The notes below the pieces were generated by a model that worked only from the letters and a program-made list of their open reading frames with translations, ran no database searches and was not told the origin of the DNA. DNA of 64,000 nt from Enterococcus larvae. GTDB taxonomy: Bacteria > Bacillota > Bacilli > Lactobacillales > Enterococcaceae. The stretch covers positions 1 through 64,000 of the forward strand of contig NZ_JAEDXU010000005.1 in NCBI RefSeq assembly GCF_017830045.1. Reading direction: 5' to 3'. The position numbers were made by a program, and so were the translations under genes. Of this stretch, positions 29,865 to 39,241 are shown in pieces; the stretch's first letter is position 1, and the number at the start of each line of letters is the position of its first letter.

Positions 29865-31922
29865 ATGGAAAAGCGATCACGTAAAGAAAGAAGAAAAGCA
29901 GAGCAATATCAGAAGGCTTCAGAGCATTTGAAAAAGGGAACCACTGTATTCAGTTCAGCTTTAGCTGTCTCATCTATCGCAGGTTCAACTGTGTTGAGCT
30001 CACTCATTGTTGAGGCTACCGAGGGTGGCGCAGTCAGCGCTGAAATCACCCCAACTGTCGATACATATTCAGAGCAATTGCAGGAGGGGACAGCCAATAC
30101 ACAGGAGAACAGCAACGAAGGCTTGACTTCAACAGAAGAGTCAAGTACATCCGATGAAACTGGACAAACCGACGAAACCACAGATTCTTCAGAAACCGAA
30201 TGGGGTACTGGGGAAACAGGACAGGAAACCACAGAGACTACACCTGCTGAAGATGTTGCAGATGACACTACTTCTACTGAAGACATTCCGACGACAGTAG
30301 AGTCTATTGCAGGAATCAACGTACTTGATGCATCGGCAAGAAGTGCAGTCAGTACTTCTTCATTTATTGCCAGTATTGCAGGACAGGCGCAAACCGTAGC
30401 AGCAGCTAATGACCTGTATGCATCTGTAATGATTGCACAGGCAATTCTTGAAAGCGGATCTGGGGCAAGCTCATTATCACGGGCGCCATATTACAATTTA
30501 TTCGGTATCAAAGGCTCTTATAATGGTCAAAGCGTGTATATGAACACATGGGAAGTAATCAACGGCGAAAATGTCATCGTCAATGCTGCTTTCCGAAAGT
30601 ATCCTTCTTATACAGAATCATTCTATGATAATGCTTATGTATTAAGAAATACCTCTTTCCAATCCGGCGTATATTTCTATTCCGGTACATGGAAGAGCAA
30701 CACGAATTCATATGCAGATGCAACAGCATGGTTGACAGGCCGTTACGCAACAGACCCTAATTATGGTACAAAACTGAATTCATTGATTGTGGCTAATAAT
30801 CTGACACAGTATGATACACCATCGACTGGCGGGAATAATGGCGGCAGCACTGGCGGAAATGAAGGCGGGAATACAGGCGGCTCAACAGGCAGCAGCACAA
30901 ATGATACGATCCATACGGTCGTTTCAGGTGATAGCTTATGGGCACTTGCAAGTAGATATGGTACAACAATTGCGAATATCAGAAGCTGGAACAATCTTTC
31001 CGGCGATACGATTTACATTGGTCAACGGCTGATTGTGAAAAAAGGCAGTGGGTCATCCGGCGGCAGTACAGGAGGAAGCACAGGAGGCTCGTCTTCAGGC
31101 GGCAGCACTGGTGGTTCAACAGGTACAACAGATACGTACTACACAGTGAAGTCCGGCGATAGCCTGTGGGCAATTGCCAATGCAAATGGTGTGAGTATTG
31201 CGAATCTTCGCAGCTGGAACAATATTAGTGGAGATATCATTCATCCGGGACAACGCTTGATCGTGAAGAAGGGTAGTGGATCATCCGGCGGCAGTACAGG
31301 GGGAAGCACAGGAGGCTCATCTTCAGGCGGCAGCACTGGTGGTTCAACAGGTACAACAGACACGTATTACACAGTGAAATCCGGTGATAGCCTATGGGCA
31401 ATTTCCAGTGCAAATGGCGTGAGTATCGCCAATCTTCGCAGCTGGAACAATATCAGTGGAGATATCATTCATCCGGGGCAACGCTTGATCGTGAAGAAGG
31501 GCAGCAGCTCTGGTTCTACGGGAAGCGCTGGCGGCAGCTCGTCCTCAGGAGGCAGCAGTTCATCAGGCGGCTCAACAAGTACAACGGATTCGTACTACAC
31601 AGTGAAATCCGGTGACAGCCTATGGGCAATTTCCAGTGCGAATGGTGTGAGTATCGCCAATCTTCGCAGCTGGAACAATATCAGTGGAGATATCATTCAT
31701 CCGGGACAACGCTTGATTGTGAAGAAGGGCAGCGGCTCTTCCAGCAGCACCGGCGGCGGTTCATCCACAAACAATACAAGTGGAAAAACACATACTGTAA
31801 AAAGCGGAGATACGTTGTGGGGACTGGCAATTCAGTACTCGACATCAATTCAACAGCTGAAACAGTTAAACAGCCTATCTGGTGATGTTATATTCATCGG
31901 ACAGCAGTTGAAAGTTGCGTAA
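29865..31922 (+). CDS. Peptidoglycan hydrolase: GH73 glucosaminidase with five LysM repeats
   Basis: Secreted autolysin of 685 residues resembling AtlA. Order: basic N-terminus and signal segment (1-53), Thr/Ser/Glu-rich linker (about 54-150), GH73 N-acetylglucosaminidase domain (about 165-305, catalytic Glu likely in 'AQAILESGSG'), then five LysM cell-wall-binding modules at about 348, 424, 501, 576 and 642. The middle three LysM modules are nearly identical and separated by Gly/Ser repeats. It should cleave GlcNAc-MurNAc bonds during daughter-cell separation. Confidence 0.92.
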   Translation: MEKRSRKERRKAEQYQKASEHLKKGTTVFSSALAVSSIAGSTVLSSLIVEATEGGAVSAEITPTVDTYSEQLQEGTANTQENSNEGLTSTEESSTSDETGQTDETTDSSETEWGTGETGQETTETTPAEDVADDTTSTEDIPTTVESIAGINVLDASARSAVSTSSFIASIAGQAQTVAAANDLYASVMIAQAILESGSGASSLSRAPYYNLFGIKGSYNGQSVYMNTWEVINGENVIVNAAFRKYPSYTESFYDNAYVLRNTSFQSGVYFYSGTWKSNTNSYADATAWLTGRYATDPNYGTKLNSLIVANNLTQYDTPSTGGNNGGSTGGNEGGNTGGSTGSSTNDTIHTVVSGDSLWALASRYGTTIANIRSWNNLSGDTIYIGQRLIVKKGSGSSGGSTGGSTGGSSSGGSTGGSTGTTDTYYTVKSGDSLWAIANANGVSIANLRSWNNISGDIIHPGQRLIVKKGSGSSGGSTGGSTGGSSSGGSTGGSTGTTDTYYTVKSGDSLWAISSANGVSIANLRSWNNISGDIIHPGQRLIVKKGSSSGSTGSAGGSSSSGGSSSSGGSTSTTDSYYTVKSGDSLWAISSANGVSIANLRSWNNISGDIIHPGQRLIVKKGSGSSSSTGGGSSTNNTSGKTHTVKSGDTLWGLAIQYSTSIQQLKQLNSLSGDVIFIGQQLKVA
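31136..31740 (+). repeat. Near-identical LysM tandem repeats inside the autolysin gene
   Basis: Three units starting near 31136, 31366 and 31592 repeat with a period of about 226-230 nt. Each holds one LysM module and a Gly/Ser linker. Such repeats invite gain or loss of modules by recombination. Confidence 0.8.
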
Positions 31923-31938
31923 ATTATTTTACTAAAAA

Positions 31939-31980
31939 AGAGCCGACACGATAAGGAGTACCCCTTGTCGTGTTGGCTTA
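31939..31980 (+). terminator. Hairpin after the autolysin gene
   Basis: AAGAGCCGACACGATAAGG pairs with CCTTGTCGTGTTGGCTT; the T tract is weak. Confidence 0.6.
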
Positions 31981-32111
31981 TATTTATCTATATTGATTCT
32001 ATAAAGAAATAGAAGCAGCTTTTATTTCTTTGGCTAGATACTTTGTGCGTTGAATATCTGATAGCGTTTATTATAGAAGAAAATAGAAATAATCTGAAAT
32101 AGTACTGATTT

Positions 32112-33014
32112 TTAGTTCAAGGTATCTTTGATTGTGAGGCTCTGTTCTAAGCAGTAATCATAGAATTTTTGTACGGCAGGTGTTTTTTTCTTGTTCTTTT
32201 TGGTAGCTACATAGATATATCTGGAAGGGATTTTATCAGAGATCATCAGCTTTTTCACCGGATAGGCAGAAATCGAAGGGATATCCGGCATGATCGCAAC
32301 ACCGTAATCACAGCCGACAAAGCCCAACATACTGTGGTCTTCTTCAACTTCACAGGTAACGACAGGCTGGATACTCTTATCATGAAGGATTTCATCTATG
32401 TATGGTCGTAGTCCACTCTCTTTGTTGTAATAGACAAAAGCATATTCGGCAAGCTCTTCAAGGGTAACAGTATTCTCAAAGCTGAGAGGATGAGTATTCG
32501 GCACGACAACAATGATTTTCTGTTCTGTCAGAATATCGAATTGAATGTCAGGATCGTCATCGATTTTTGAACAGATCGCTATGTCGATGTCATCAGATTT
32601 CAGCTGTTGAAGAATGTCGCTGGAATTTCCTTGAGAAAAGCTGAATCGAATATGTTCATTTCCACTAAGGGCTAAAAATTTCTTTGCTAATAGAGGTGTC
32701 AAAGAAGAGCCCATTGTATAGATAAAGCCTAATTGAATCTGTCCATTTTCGGGACTGGCTATTTCCTGCAGCATTTGCTTACCAGAATAAAGCTGATAGA
32801 GACCAGATGATACATAATCATAGAATATTTTTCCATATCTTGTTAAATAGATGTTTCGTCCTTTTTTTTCAAACAGCTCTACACCCAGCTCTTTTTCTAA
32901 AACAGAAATCGCATGACTCAAATTGGGCTGTGAGGTATTCAACTGTTCAGCGGTAAGTCTCATATGTTCATTTTCGGCTAATTTGACAAAATATTCCAAG
33001 TGTCGAAAATTCAT
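32112..33014 (-). CDS. LysR-family regulator of the quinate/shikimate-like locus
   Basis: 300 residues. N-terminal winged helix ('LTAEQLNTSQPNLSHAISVLE', about 20-40) and a substrate-binding domain of the usual length. It is divergent from the MFS gene at 33139 and precedes an oxidoreductase, shikimate dehydrogenase and dehydroquinase. In Listeria a LysR protein (QuiR) controls shikimate-responsive genes in a comparable setting, so a role as shikimate- or quinate-responsive activator is likely (inference). The palindrome at 33034-33054 lies in its promoter region. Confidence 0.88.
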   Translation of the reverse strand: MNFRHLEYFVKLAENEHMRLTAEQLNTSQPNLSHAISVLEKELGVELFEKKGRNIYLTRYGKIFYDYVSSGLYQLYSGKQMLQEIASPENGQIQLGFIYTMGSSLTPLLAKKFLALSGNEHIRFSFSQGNSSDILQQLKSDDIDIAICSKIDDDPDIQFDILTEQKIIVVVPNTHPLSFENTVTLEELAEYAFVYYNKESGLRPYIDEILHDKSIQPVVTCEVEEDHSMLGFVGCDYGVAIMPDIPSISAYPVKKLMISDKIPSRYIYVATKKNKKKTPAVQKFYDYCLEQSLTIKDTLN

Positions 33015-33033
33015 ATTTATCGTCTCCTTTGAA

Positions 33034-33054
33034 ATGATAAATGAATTTTATCAT
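33034..33054. promoter_or_regulatory. Palindrome TGATAAA-N5-TTTATCA, LysR/MFS intergenic region
   Basis: ATGATAAA-tgaat-TTTATCAT is a perfect 8-bp inverted repeat between the divergent lysR and MFS genes. The same core and spacing recur at 34479-34497 before the oxidoreductase gene. Confidence 0.65.
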
Positions 33055-33138
33055 ATACGAATAAAAAAAGCATTGGTATTTCTTTTTCCAATGAGGTATT
33101 CTAGTGTAAAGTTACAGCGTCTGAAAGTAGGTATTAAA

Positions 33139-34383
33139 GTGAAAAACATCACAATCTCAAAAAAAACAGGCAGAAAAAATCGGTATTTCCCGTTGATCTG
33201 TAGTTTATACTTCAATTATATTTTTCAGGGGATGGCAGCGATCATCCTATCTCAGAATATGGATGCACTAAAAATGCAGTGGCAGGCATCGACAACACAG
33301 GTGACGCTGGTTATGAGTGCTATTGGTTTGGGACGGATCGTCAGTCTTTATTTTTCAGGCTATTTTTCTGATAAATATGGCAGGAAGAAAACAGTGATTA
33401 TCGCAATCGTTTCCTACTTCATCTTCTTTTCCGGTATTCTTCTGAGCCCTAATTATCAAATCGCTGCTATTTTGGCGATGTTTGGCGGTTTCAGTAATGC
33501 ATTTCTGGATACCAGCACGTATCCGACACTGGTAGAGGCCTATCCAAGTGAGAAGGACAATAGCTCACTCAGTGTGTTAAACAAGGCGTTTATTTCGCTG
33601 GGACAGTTCATTCTGCCGTTCCTGACAAGAATAATCATTACTGAAAATTTATATTATGGCTGGCCGTTCATCTTATGTATTGTCTGCCTATTTGCCAATT
33701 TACTGGTTTTGAGAAAGCAGCCTTTTCCACCTTTGACAACTGTCAAAAATGAGACTGTAGAGACAGAAATCAAGGGTCCGGAAGGAGTAAAATTTAAGAT
33801 TGATGGTATTGCGCTGCTTGTTTTTTCTTTTGTCTCTGTATCAATGTTCAACATCTTTATTCTATGGATTCCTAAATTTGGGGAGCAGATGAACATTGTT
33901 AGTCAGCAGGATAGCCTGATTTTTGTCAGTGTCTTTAGTATAGGGTCATTTGTGTCCGTCTTTTTGACTTCGATGATTGTTAAAAAGGGTGCCAGTGTGA
34001 CTGGTTTGATGGTTGTTTGCACAGGGATCACTGCGGTTTCTTTGATTTATATGATATTACAGCCGACCTTCATAGGCTTAGTGATTGCTTCCTTATGCGT
34101 GGGAATATTTGCTGCAGGAGGGATTTGGCAGTTAGGTCTGGCGCTGATTTTGGAGTTCTTTCCTCAGAGAAAGGGGCGCATTACCAGTCTTTATTCACTG
34201 GCAACTTCTGTTTCAGTGATGATCACCCCTTACATAACTGGAATAATGGCGGAATCAGATATTCGAACTGTCTTTTGGTATAATGCCAGCTTAACGTTAA
34301 TTGGCTTGATGGCAACAATCGTCATCGCATTCCGCTATAAAACGATAGTGAAGGACAGCAGTGTGTTGCAACTGGATAAATAG
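33139..34383 (+). CDS. MFS transporter, first carrier of the shikimate-like locus
   Basis: About 414 residues and 12 membrane segments; motif A is 'GYFSDKYGRKKTVI'. It is a paralogue of the carrier at 37720 (shared 'LYFNYIFQGMAAIILSQN' and 'LYINYIVHGMGVIIISQN' starts). The start is uncertain: a GTG at 33139 gives a protein of similar length to the paralogue; an ATG at 33091 is in frame but has no ribosome site, and the frame is open back into lysR. Likely imports a cyclic hydroxy acid such as quinate or shikimate (inference). Confidence 0.82.
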   Translation: MKNITISKKTGRKNRYFPLICSLYFNYIFQGMAAIILSQNMDALKMQWQASTTQVTLVMSAIGLGRIVSLYFSGYFSDKYGRKKTVIIAIVSYFIFFSGILLSPNYQIAAILAMFGGFSNAFLDTSTYPTLVEAYPSEKDNSSLSVLNKAFISLGQFILPFLTRIIITENLYYGWPFILCIVCLFANLLVLRKQPFPPLTTVKNETVETEIKGPEGVKFKIDGIALLVFSFVSVSMFNIFILWIPKFGEQMNIVSQQDSLIFVSVFSIGSFVSVFLTSMIVKKGASVTGLMVVCTGITAVSLIYMILQPTFIGLVIASLCVGIFAAGGIWQLGLALILEFFPQRKGRITSLYSLATSVSVMITPYITGIMAESDIRTVFWYNASLTLIGLMATIVIAFRYKTIVKDSSVLQLDK

Positions 34384-34429
34384 AGAAAATCCCAAGTGGA
34401 TTATTTCTTCAAATCGGATTTATGGAATC

Positions 34430-34466
34430 AAAAAGTGTGGGAACAGATTATTGTCCCACACTTTTA
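34430..34466 (+). terminator. Terminator after the first MFS gene
   Basis: AAAAGTGTGGGAACA / TTGTCCCACACTTTT hairpin. The loop and lower stem (GGAACAGATTATTGTCCCAC) resemble the terminator arm of the intergenic elements A and B. Confidence 0.75.
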
Positions 34467-34478
34467 TTTTTGTTTCAT

Positions 34479-34497
34479 TGATAGAAATTATTTATCA
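34479..34497. promoter_or_regulatory. Palindrome TGATAGA-N5-TTTATCA before the oxidoreductase gene
   Basis: Same half-sites and spacing as the palindrome at 33034-33054, differing in one base. It lies about 100 nt before the oxidoreductase start, a plausible LysR-type activator position. Confidence 0.6.
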
Positions 34498-34595
34498 ATA
34501 TTGATTAAATAAAGTATTAGTTTTTATTGAATGGATGTATTAAACTGTATTTGACTAGATTGTGAAATAATTAATTTGAAGAAAGAAGGATAATC

Positions 34596-36638
34596 ATGAA
34601 TAACTACCAAGCGATTTTTGAACCATTGACAATCAGACGAATGACGCTGAAAAACCGAGTGATTATGCCTCCGATGGGTACAAACTTTGCGAATATGGAT
34701 GGAACCTTCAATAAGGAGCATCTCTCTTATTATGAACAAAGAGCCAAGGGTGGTACCGGCTTGATTACTTTAGAAAATGTCTGTTTCGATTATCCGATGG
34801 GGACAAATGGAACCTCTCAACTTAGAATCGACAACGATCAATATATTCCAGGTTTGTGGAAATTCAATGAAGTGATGCATGCCTATGGTGCGTCAACTTC
34901 TGTTCAGATCAACCATGCAGGAGCTTCAGCCTATGGCTTGCGTTTGAATGGACAGCAGGCGGTTTCAGCGTCAGATGTTCCAAGTAAAACTGGTAATCCG
35001 ACACCCCGACCTCTGACAGAAGGAGAGATTTACGGAATCGTTGATCGATATGGAGAAGCGGCTTCTCGTGCACAGCGAGCTGGCTTTGACTGTGTAGAAA
35101 TCCATGCGGGACATTCGTATCTGTTGAGCCAATTCTTATCTCCTTTATACAATAAGAGAACCGATCAGTTTGGTGGTTCTGCAGAAAACCGTGCACGCTT
35201 CACGACACTTGTAATAGAAGCTGTTCGTAAAGCAGTAGGCCCATTCTTCCCGATATCTTTACGATTCAGTGCAGATGAATTGTTGGCAGGTGGGAATACA
35301 CTGGATGATTCAATCGACATTCTTAAATATTTTGCAGAGGAAGTCGATATTCTGAATGTGTCATCTGCTTTGAATGACAATCTGCAATATCAAATCGATA
35401 AAATGAACCTAGAGGACGGCTGGCGTTCATACATGGCGAAGGCGGTAAAAGAACGCTATCCAGAGAAAGTAATCGTGACTTCCGGAAATATTCGCGGCCC
35501 TAAGCGAGCAGTAGAAATCTTGGAAAACGGCGAAGCAGATCTGTTGGCTATGGGAAGAGGCTTGATTGCTGAGCCTAATTGGGTCAACAAGGTGGAAAAC
35601 AATCAAGAGCATTTATTGAGAAAATGTATTTCATGTAATATCGGCTGTGCGGATCATCGAATCAACAAATCACGTCCGATTCGTTGTACAGTGAACCCAG
35701 ATCTTTATTATGAAGATGAATACAAGGAGCATCAAGTCAAGCAGCCGTTGAAAATGGTTGTTATCGGCGGCGGAACGGCAGGACTGGAAGCTGCTGCTAC
35801 TGCTGCAGAGGTTGGCGTTTCAGTTGATTTGTATGAGCAAAAAGGTTATCTAGGAGGCTTGGGCCAGGAGATTTCCCGCTTACCTGATAAAAATAGAATC
35901 AACGATTTTATTACCTATTTAAAAAATCGCTGTGAGGAATTGGATAACTTAACGATTCATTTGAATCATACCTTTACGATGGCTGATTTGGCAGGCAAGG
36001 ATGTAGACATCATTGTCAATGCCAGTGGAGCAAAACCCTTATTACCGCCAATCAATGGCTTGCATGAAGTTCTTGCAGAAGAAAACAGAAAAGTCTTTTC
36101 CATCTTTGATGTACTTGGTGATATGGCGAAATTCAATGAATTTGAAGGCAAAGAAGTTGTGGTTATCGGCGGCGGCGCAGTCGGTCTTGATATGGTGGAA
36201 TACTACGCTGAACGTGGTGCAAAAGCCGTTAGTATCGTAGAGATGCAGCCTGAGCTTGCGAAGGATTTGGATTTGATCACTAAACTGAGCATGATGGAAA
36301 TTGTCCGAGACTATGACGTGAATGTATACACTTCTACTAAATTGATGCAGGTAAATGCTGACCATTTCAAAGTCGAATTGCCGACTGGTGAAGAGAAAGA
36401 GTTGTTCTTCGATTTGGGATTTGTCTGTCTGGGAATGAAAGCCGAAGCACCATTGATGGATGAGTTAAGACAGTATGCACGATTGAATGATGCAGAGTTG
36501 GTAAATATCGGAGACAGTAAAATTGCTCGACGAATCATCGAAGGAACAAAAGAAGCAAGAGATATCCTCAAAACAATCGAAAAGGTTGAATACGACCTTA
36601 CACAAAAAGCAGTATTCTCAACGATAAAAGAAGCATAA
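34596..36638 (+). CDS. Flavin/iron-sulphur enoate reductase (Old-Yellow-Enzyme / dienoyl-CoA-reductase family)
   Basis: 680-residue oxidoreductase. The N-terminal FMN barrel (about 1-340) has 'EIHAGHSYLLSQFLSP'. A four-cysteine cluster motif follows, 'CISCNIGCADHRINKSRPIRC' (positions about 347-367), which binds a 4Fe-4S centre. The C-terminal FAD/NADH part has 'VVIGGGTAGLEAA' and 'VVIGGGAVGLDMVE'. Relatives reduce C=C bonds next to a carboxyl or carbonyl, including cinnamate, dienoyl-CoA and bile-acid intermediates. Shikimate and 3-dehydroshikimate contain such a bond, and the gene is next to shikimate dehydrogenase, so they are candidate substrates (inference). Confidence 0.88.
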   Translation: MNNYQAIFEPLTIRRMTLKNRVIMPPMGTNFANMDGTFNKEHLSYYEQRAKGGTGLITLENVCFDYPMGTNGTSQLRIDNDQYIPGLWKFNEVMHAYGASTSVQINHAGASAYGLRLNGQQAVSASDVPSKTGNPTPRPLTEGEIYGIVDRYGEAASRAQRAGFDCVEIHAGHSYLLSQFLSPLYNKRTDQFGGSAENRARFTTLVIEAVRKAVGPFFPISLRFSADELLAGGNTLDDSIDILKYFAEEVDILNVSSALNDNLQYQIDKMNLEDGWRSYMAKAVKERYPEKVIVTSGNIRGPKRAVEILENGEADLLAMGRGLIAEPNWVNKVENNQEHLLRKCISCNIGCADHRINKSRPIRCTVNPDLYYEDEYKEHQVKQPLKMVVIGGGTAGLEAAATAAEVGVSVDLYEQKGYLGGLGQEISRLPDKNRINDFITYLKNRCEELDNLTIHLNHTFTMADLAGKDVDIIVNASGAKPLLPPINGLHEVLAEENRKVFSIFDVLGDMAKFNEFEGKEVVVIGGGAVGLDMVEYYAERGAKAVSIVEMQPELAKDLDLITKLSMMEIVRDYDVNVYTSTKLMQVNADHFKVELPTGEEKELFFDLGFVCLGMKAEAPLMDELRQYARLNDAELVNIGDSKIARRIIEGTKEARDILKTIEKVEYDLTQKAVFSTIKEA

Positions 36639-36713
36639 ACAAGGAATCAAGGATTGAAAAAAGCGACAGGCTGCTTGCCTGAAGAGATAAGTTGCGTTGA
36701 TTGGAAAGCCAAT

Positions 36714-36748
36714 GTATGTGCATGGAGAGATAATCTTCATGTACATAC
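36714..36748 (+). other. Hairpin between the oxidoreductase and shikimate dehydrogenase genes
   Basis: GTATGTGCATG and CATGTACATAC pair with one mismatch around a 13-nt loop, without a T run. It may be an operator, an mRNA-processing site or a stability element. Confidence 0.4.
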
Positions 36749-36829
36749 ACTATTAATTTCTTAAAACAACTTTTTCTATCCCGCTTTTCTACATCCTATC
36801 AAAATAAACATAAAAGTGAGGAACTGAGC

Positions 36830-37708
36830 ATGACAGAAAGATTAAGCGGACACACATTATTGATTGGGTTGATTGCAACACCAATCAGACATAGTTTGTC
36901 ACCAACAATGCACAATGAGGCATTTGCCAAATTGGGAATGGATTATGCTTATCTGGCTTTTGAAGTCGGAAATGAAGAACTGGAAGATGCAGTGAAAGGA
37001 ATTCGTGCGCTGGGGATTCGAGGTTCGAATGTCTCTATGCCCAACAAACAAGCAATCATTCCTTATCTGGACGAGCTGTCACCGGCGGCTGAATTAGCAG
37101 GAGCAGTCAACACCGTTGTCAACAAAGATGGAAAAGGGCATTTGGTCGGTCATATCACTGACGGCACAGGTGCGATGCGTTCCTTACGTGAAGAAGGTGT
37201 TGAGGTCAAAGGTAAAATCATTACAATGACTGGTGCCGGTGGAGCAGGAACAGCAATTGCGATTCAAGCGGCATTAGATGGTGTGAAGGAATTGAGAATT
37301 TTCAACATTGAAGATGCAGCGTTTGAGACAGCAAAAGAAACAGTTAAGAAAATCAATGAAAAAACAGACTGTAAAGCAACCGTGACTTCTCTGAAGGACC
37401 AGAAAGCCTTCAAGAAATCAATTGCTGAAAGCAGTATCTACATCGATGCAACGAGTGTTGGTATGAAACCGTTGGAAAGTGAAAGCTTGATCAATGATCC
37501 AGCAATGATCCATGATGACTTAGTCGTCTTTGATGTGGTTTACATGCCAAAAGAAACAAAGCTTTTGAAATTCGCGAAAGAAAATGGTGCAAAGAAAACC
37601 ATCAATGGGCTTGGAATGATGCTGTATCAAGGAGCAGAAGCCTTCAATCTCTTTACGGGTGAAGAGATGCCGGTAGACTATATCAGAGAATTACTATTTA
37701 AGGATTAA
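36830..37708 (+). CDS. aroE: Shikimate/quinate dehydrogenase
   Basis: 292 residues of the AroE/YdiB family, interconverting shikimate and 3-dehydroshikimate (or quinate and dehydroquinate) with NAD(P). Substrate motif '[13 protein letters not shown]', catalytic Lys in '[10 protein letters not shown]', and nucleotide motif '[15 protein letters not shown]'. Placement with an enoate reductase, dehydroquinase and two carriers, rather than other aro biosynthesis genes, favours a catabolic role. GTGAGGA precedes the start. Confidence 0.9.
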   Translation: MTERLSGHTLLIGLIATPIRHSLSPTMHNEAFAKLGMDYAYLAFEVGNEELEDAVKGIRALGIRGSNVSMPNKQAIIPYLDELSPAAELAGAVNTVVNKDGKGHLVGHITDGTGAMRSLREEGVEVKGKIITMTGAGGAGTAIAIQAALDGVKELRIFNIEDAAFETAKETVKKINEKTDCKATVTSLKDQKAFKKSIAESSIYIDATSVGMKPLESESLINDPAMIHDDLVVFDVVYMPKETKLLKFAKENGAKKTINGLGMMLYQGAEAFNLFTGEEMPVDYIRELLFKD

Positions 37709-37719
37709 GGGGAATGAAA

Positions 37720-38922
37720 ATGAAAAACAAATATATGCCGACGGCAATTGGGTTGTATATCAATTATATTGTTCATGGAATGGGCGTTATTATTATCTCT
37801 CAAAATCAGAGTGCACTAATGACGCAATGGGATACTGATTTAATGGGGATTGCGAAAGTAATTTCAATGCTTGGGATCGGACGCTTGATCGCAATCATGA
37901 TTTCCGGCCGTTTGTCTGATAAGTTTGGTAGAAAGCCGTTTGTTTATCTGGGTATGCTGACTTATATTGCTTATTTCTTTGGGATTTTGTTCAGTCCGAG
38001 TGTTGAGCTTGCGATGTTCTTTGCAGTGATTGCCGGAATATCCAACTCTTTCTTGGATTCGGGAACTTATCCGGCGTTGATGGAGTCGTTTCCCAAAACA
38101 GCAGGTACAGCAAATGTGTTGATCAAAGCCTTTGTGCAAATAGGTCAGTTTGCATTGCCGTTGATCATCAAATTCTTGATGTCTTCAGGACTTTGGTTTG
38201 GCTGGTCATTTATTATTGCTTCTGTGATACTGGTATTGAACAGTATTTATCTATGGAAACGTTCATTTCCTGATCAGGATGAAAAGGAAGCAACAGAAAG
38301 CAGTACAGAACCAGCTCCAACAGTTAAGTTTAAAACAAAACCAAAAATGGCAGTTGAAGGTGTTGCTTTTGTGATTTATGGATTTATCTCACAGGCAACA
38401 TTCTACCTGATCAGTCAGTTTATTGGTACTTACGGCGAACAAGCCGCAGGGATGGCTGCAGCGGATGCCGGAGTTTTAGTTTCCTATTATTCAATGGGTT
38501 CCTTACTCTGCGTTGCATTCACTGCAATCGTGGCAGCAAAGATCCGTCCAGTTTACTTGGTATTATTGTATACATTGGTTTCCTTTGCAACGATTCTGGT
38601 GATGTGGATGTTCCCAACACCTATGGTCTGTACAATTGGCGCTGCTCTGGTTGGATTTTTCGCAGCCGGTGGTGTGATGCAGTTAGGCTTAACTGTTATG
38701 GGGGAAATGTTTCCGACAGGGAAAGGGACAATTACAGGAATCTTTTATACCTTTGGTAGTATCGCTTCCTTTGTGATTCCCGTAGCTGCTGCACAAATTG
38801 CGAAAAGCAGTGTCCGCAACATCATGTTATTTGATACAATCATTGCAGGGATCGGTTTTGTTCTTGCTGTAGTAATCTTTATTCGCTATCGTCAAACAGT
38901 TGATACAAGTGAAACAAACTAA
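37720..38922 (+). CDS. MFS transporter, second carrier of the shikimate-like locus
   Basis: 400 residues, 12 membrane segments, motif A 'GRLSDKFGRKPFVYLG'. Paralogue of 33139-34383. It starts 11 nt after aroE. The second of two ATGs (37720) is preferred because AAGGGGA is too close to the first (37714). Probably a shikimate or quinate carrier (inference from context). Confidence 0.85.
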   Translation: MKNKYMPTAIGLYINYIVHGMGVIIISQNQSALMTQWDTDLMGIAKVISMLGIGRLIAIMISGRLSDKFGRKPFVYLGMLTYIAYFFGILFSPSVELAMFFAVIAGISNSFLDSGTYPALMESFPKTAGTANVLIKAFVQIGQFALPLIIKFLMSSGLWFGWSFIIASVILVLNSIYLWKRSFPDQDEKEATESSTEPAPTVKFKTKPKMAVEGVAFVIYGFISQATFYLISQFIGTYGEQAAGMAAADAGVLVSYYSMGSLLCVAFTAIVAAKIRPVYLVLLYTLVSFATILVMWMFPTPMVCTIGAALVGFFAAGGVMQLGLTVMGEMFPTGKGTITGIFYTFGSIASFVIPVAAAQIAKSSVRNIMLFDTIIAGIGFVLAVVIFIRYRQTVDTSETN

Positions 38923-38999
38923 AAAATTGAGAGAACCATATAGCTATACCATCAATCAGTTGGTTTAGTATAATAAAAGTAATGATAATGATGAGCACA

Positions 39000-39216
39000 A
39001 GAGGTCGGGACAAAATGCTACGCCCTTATCCGCTTTTCTGCATCTGGGTTCTCGCTACACGTTGTTCCGATCTCATCAATCTCTAAGTAGTAGAACTACT
39101 AAGAATTGAAGGACTATGCTTCGATCCTCGAAGCATGGAGGAGCTTTGTCCCACCGTTTATTCGGTTCTAAGTATAGAGGGGGCATGGGAATTTACTTAT
39201 GTTCCAGCCTCTTTAA
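39000..39216 (+). repeat. Intergenic element, diverged relative (copy C)
   Basis: Begins GAGGTCGGGACAAAATG, contains a CCACCGTTTATTCGGTTCTA block near its end that matches CGCCGTTTATTCGGATTTA in copy B, and closes with a GAGG...CCTC hairpin (39175-39215). The middle differs from copies A and B. Fills most of the 319-nt gap 38923-39241. Confidence 0.5.
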
Positions 39217-39241
39217 AAGAATAGATAAGGAGCGTAAATAA

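Noticed and set aside
31136-31740. Possible CRISPR-like repeat array
   Set aside because: The repeats are coding, long (about 226-230 nt) and encode LysM modules with linkers.
32923-33138. N-terminal extension of the first shikimate-locus MFS protein
   Set aside because: The open frame reaches into the lysR gene and its promoter; the paralogue at 37720 has no such extension, so the start was placed at 33139.
36639-36829. Third copy of the TGATAAA palindrome before aroE
   Set aside because: Only loose half-sites were found; the hairpin at 36714-36748 is unrelated in sequence.
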